Shown here: positions 63,571 through 64,000 of the stretch, piece by piece | Layout: each line of letters begins with the position of its first letter | Position numbering within the stretch: position 1 is the stretch's first letter | From: CAVZTA01 sp963778025 | GTDB taxonomy: Bacteria > Chloroflexota > Limnocylindria > Limnocylindrales > CSP1-4 | Assembly: GCA_963778025.1 (NCBI GenBank) | Contig: CAVZTA010000009.1 | Span: forward strand, 372,001 to 436,000 | DNA: 64,000 nucleotides | Reading direction: 5' to 3' | Translations under genes and position numbers: made by a program | Notes under the pieces: model-generated | What the model was told of the DNA's origin: nothing | What the model saw: the letters and a program-made list of their open reading frames with translations, nothing else | Database searches by the model: none

Positions 63571-64000
63571 CTAGCCGCCTCGTCCGGGCACGCTCGCGCC
63601 GCCCAGCCGCGCGGCGAGCGAACGACGGAGTCGAGCGAGCGTGTCGCGCTCGTAGACCGCCCACTCGACGAACAGGAACACGAGGGCGGCGAGCACGAGC
63701 GGGACCCACAGCTCGTCGCGTGCCGCGGGCCGCGCCGCGGCGGCTCCCTGGCCGGGACCCTGGCCGCGTGGCGCGCCCAGGGCCTCGATCGCGGCGACGG
63801 AGCCGGGCGCGATGTTCGATTCGTCGACGTCGAACAGGTCGACGGCGAAGCGCTGCGGCTCGTCCGGGTCCGCGGGCGGCGACGTCGGGACGGCCGAGGG
63901 CGAGGCGCCACCGACGCCCCCGGACGCGGGCGCGGACGCGGACGCGGACGGCGCGACGGTCGGCGATCCGCTCGGGTCGGCGCTGCCCGACGCACCGGGA
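63571..64000 (-). CDS. VWA/BatA-type membrane protein, C-terminal part (cut by window edge)
   Basis: The frame enters from the right edge and ends with TAG at 63571-63573, directly adjacent to the next ATG at 63570. The visible 142 residues end with a hydrophobic helix (ELWVPLVLAALVFLFVEWAV) followed by YERDTLARLRRSLAARL. Similar C-terminal ends are found in BatA-like VWA proteins that work as partners in one complex with the gene after it. The N-terminal domain lies outside the window. Confidence 0.65.
   Translation of the reverse strand, partial: PGASGSADPSGSPTVAPSASASAPASGGVGGASPSAVPTSPPADPDEPQRFAVDLFDVDESNIAPGSVAAIEALGAPRGQGPGQGAAAARPAARDELWVPLVLAALVFLFVEWAVYERDTLARLRRSLAARLGGASVPGRGG

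Overview
The window is a very GC-rich (roughly 70 percent), gene-dense chromosomal segment from a free-living, aerobic to facultative heterotroph. It carries a 2-oxoacid dehydrogenase complex, glycerol catabolism, F420-type LLM oxidoreductase, DosR-like two-component genes, a maltokinase, a sortase and Tat/lipoprotein export signals, with many probable leaderless mRNAs (a TANNNT hexamer 6 to 9 nt before ATG/GTG). This mix fits a high-GC terrestrial bacterium. I favour Chloroflexota (Limnocylindria-like), with Actinomycetota as the alternative; this is an impression from gene content, not a phylogeny. There are no rRNA genes, convincing tRNAs, CRISPR arrays, phage genes or transposase genes.

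Layout. 0-3.1 kb: partial GNAT, membrane protein, PspC, flavodoxin, zinc alcohol dehydrogenase. 3.2-8.3 kb: a stress/hypoxia-type cluster with a universal stress protein, a Tat-exported multicopper oxidase, a GAF histidine kinase with DosR-like regulator, a phosphoribosyltransferase and a twin-CBS protein. 8.4-17.3 kb: glycosyltransferase, Ser/Thr kinase, aldehyde dehydrogenase, broken maltokinase, LLM oxidoreductase, broken MutY. 17.3-23 kb: a repeat-bearing intergenic region, then a promoter with a 36-bp palindrome driving DUF1326-DUF2182-TetR, followed by two paralogous hydrolases and a glycosyltransferase with overlapping stop/start codons. 23-34.3 kb: NAD(P)HX epimerase, glpD-glpK, a zinc-ribbon protein with a structured leader, and a glycan-use run (clan GH-D-like hydrolase, ROK kinase, SIS isomerase, GH38 alpha-mannosidase). 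34.4-41.6 kb: plsY, lpdA-E1alpha-E1beta, and a cyclase-ATPase regulator. 41.6-48 kb: a transporter/HEAT/cyclic-nucleotide-binding fusion coupled to that cyclase, PhzF, and a MarR-controlled ABC exporter. 48.4-52.7 kb: E2, a membrane protein, an epimerase and lipA. 52.7-53.1 kb: two tandem copies of a 149-bp palindromic element. 53.2-64 kb: lipoproteins, adenosine deaminase, a SufR-like regulator, acyl-CoA dehydrogenase, sortase, a Tat-exported protein and two VWA membrane proteins, the last cut by the window edge.

About a dozen genes between 1.9 and 41.3 kb are broken by single-base shifts, nearly all of them one extra base; none are seen from 41.3 to 64 kb. I read these mostly as uncorrected sequencing or assembly errors and annotate whole genes across them. 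The most interesting items are the cyclase/cNMP-binding-transporter pair, the tandem palindromic element, the DUF1326 operator with its upstream repeats, and the DosR-like cluster.
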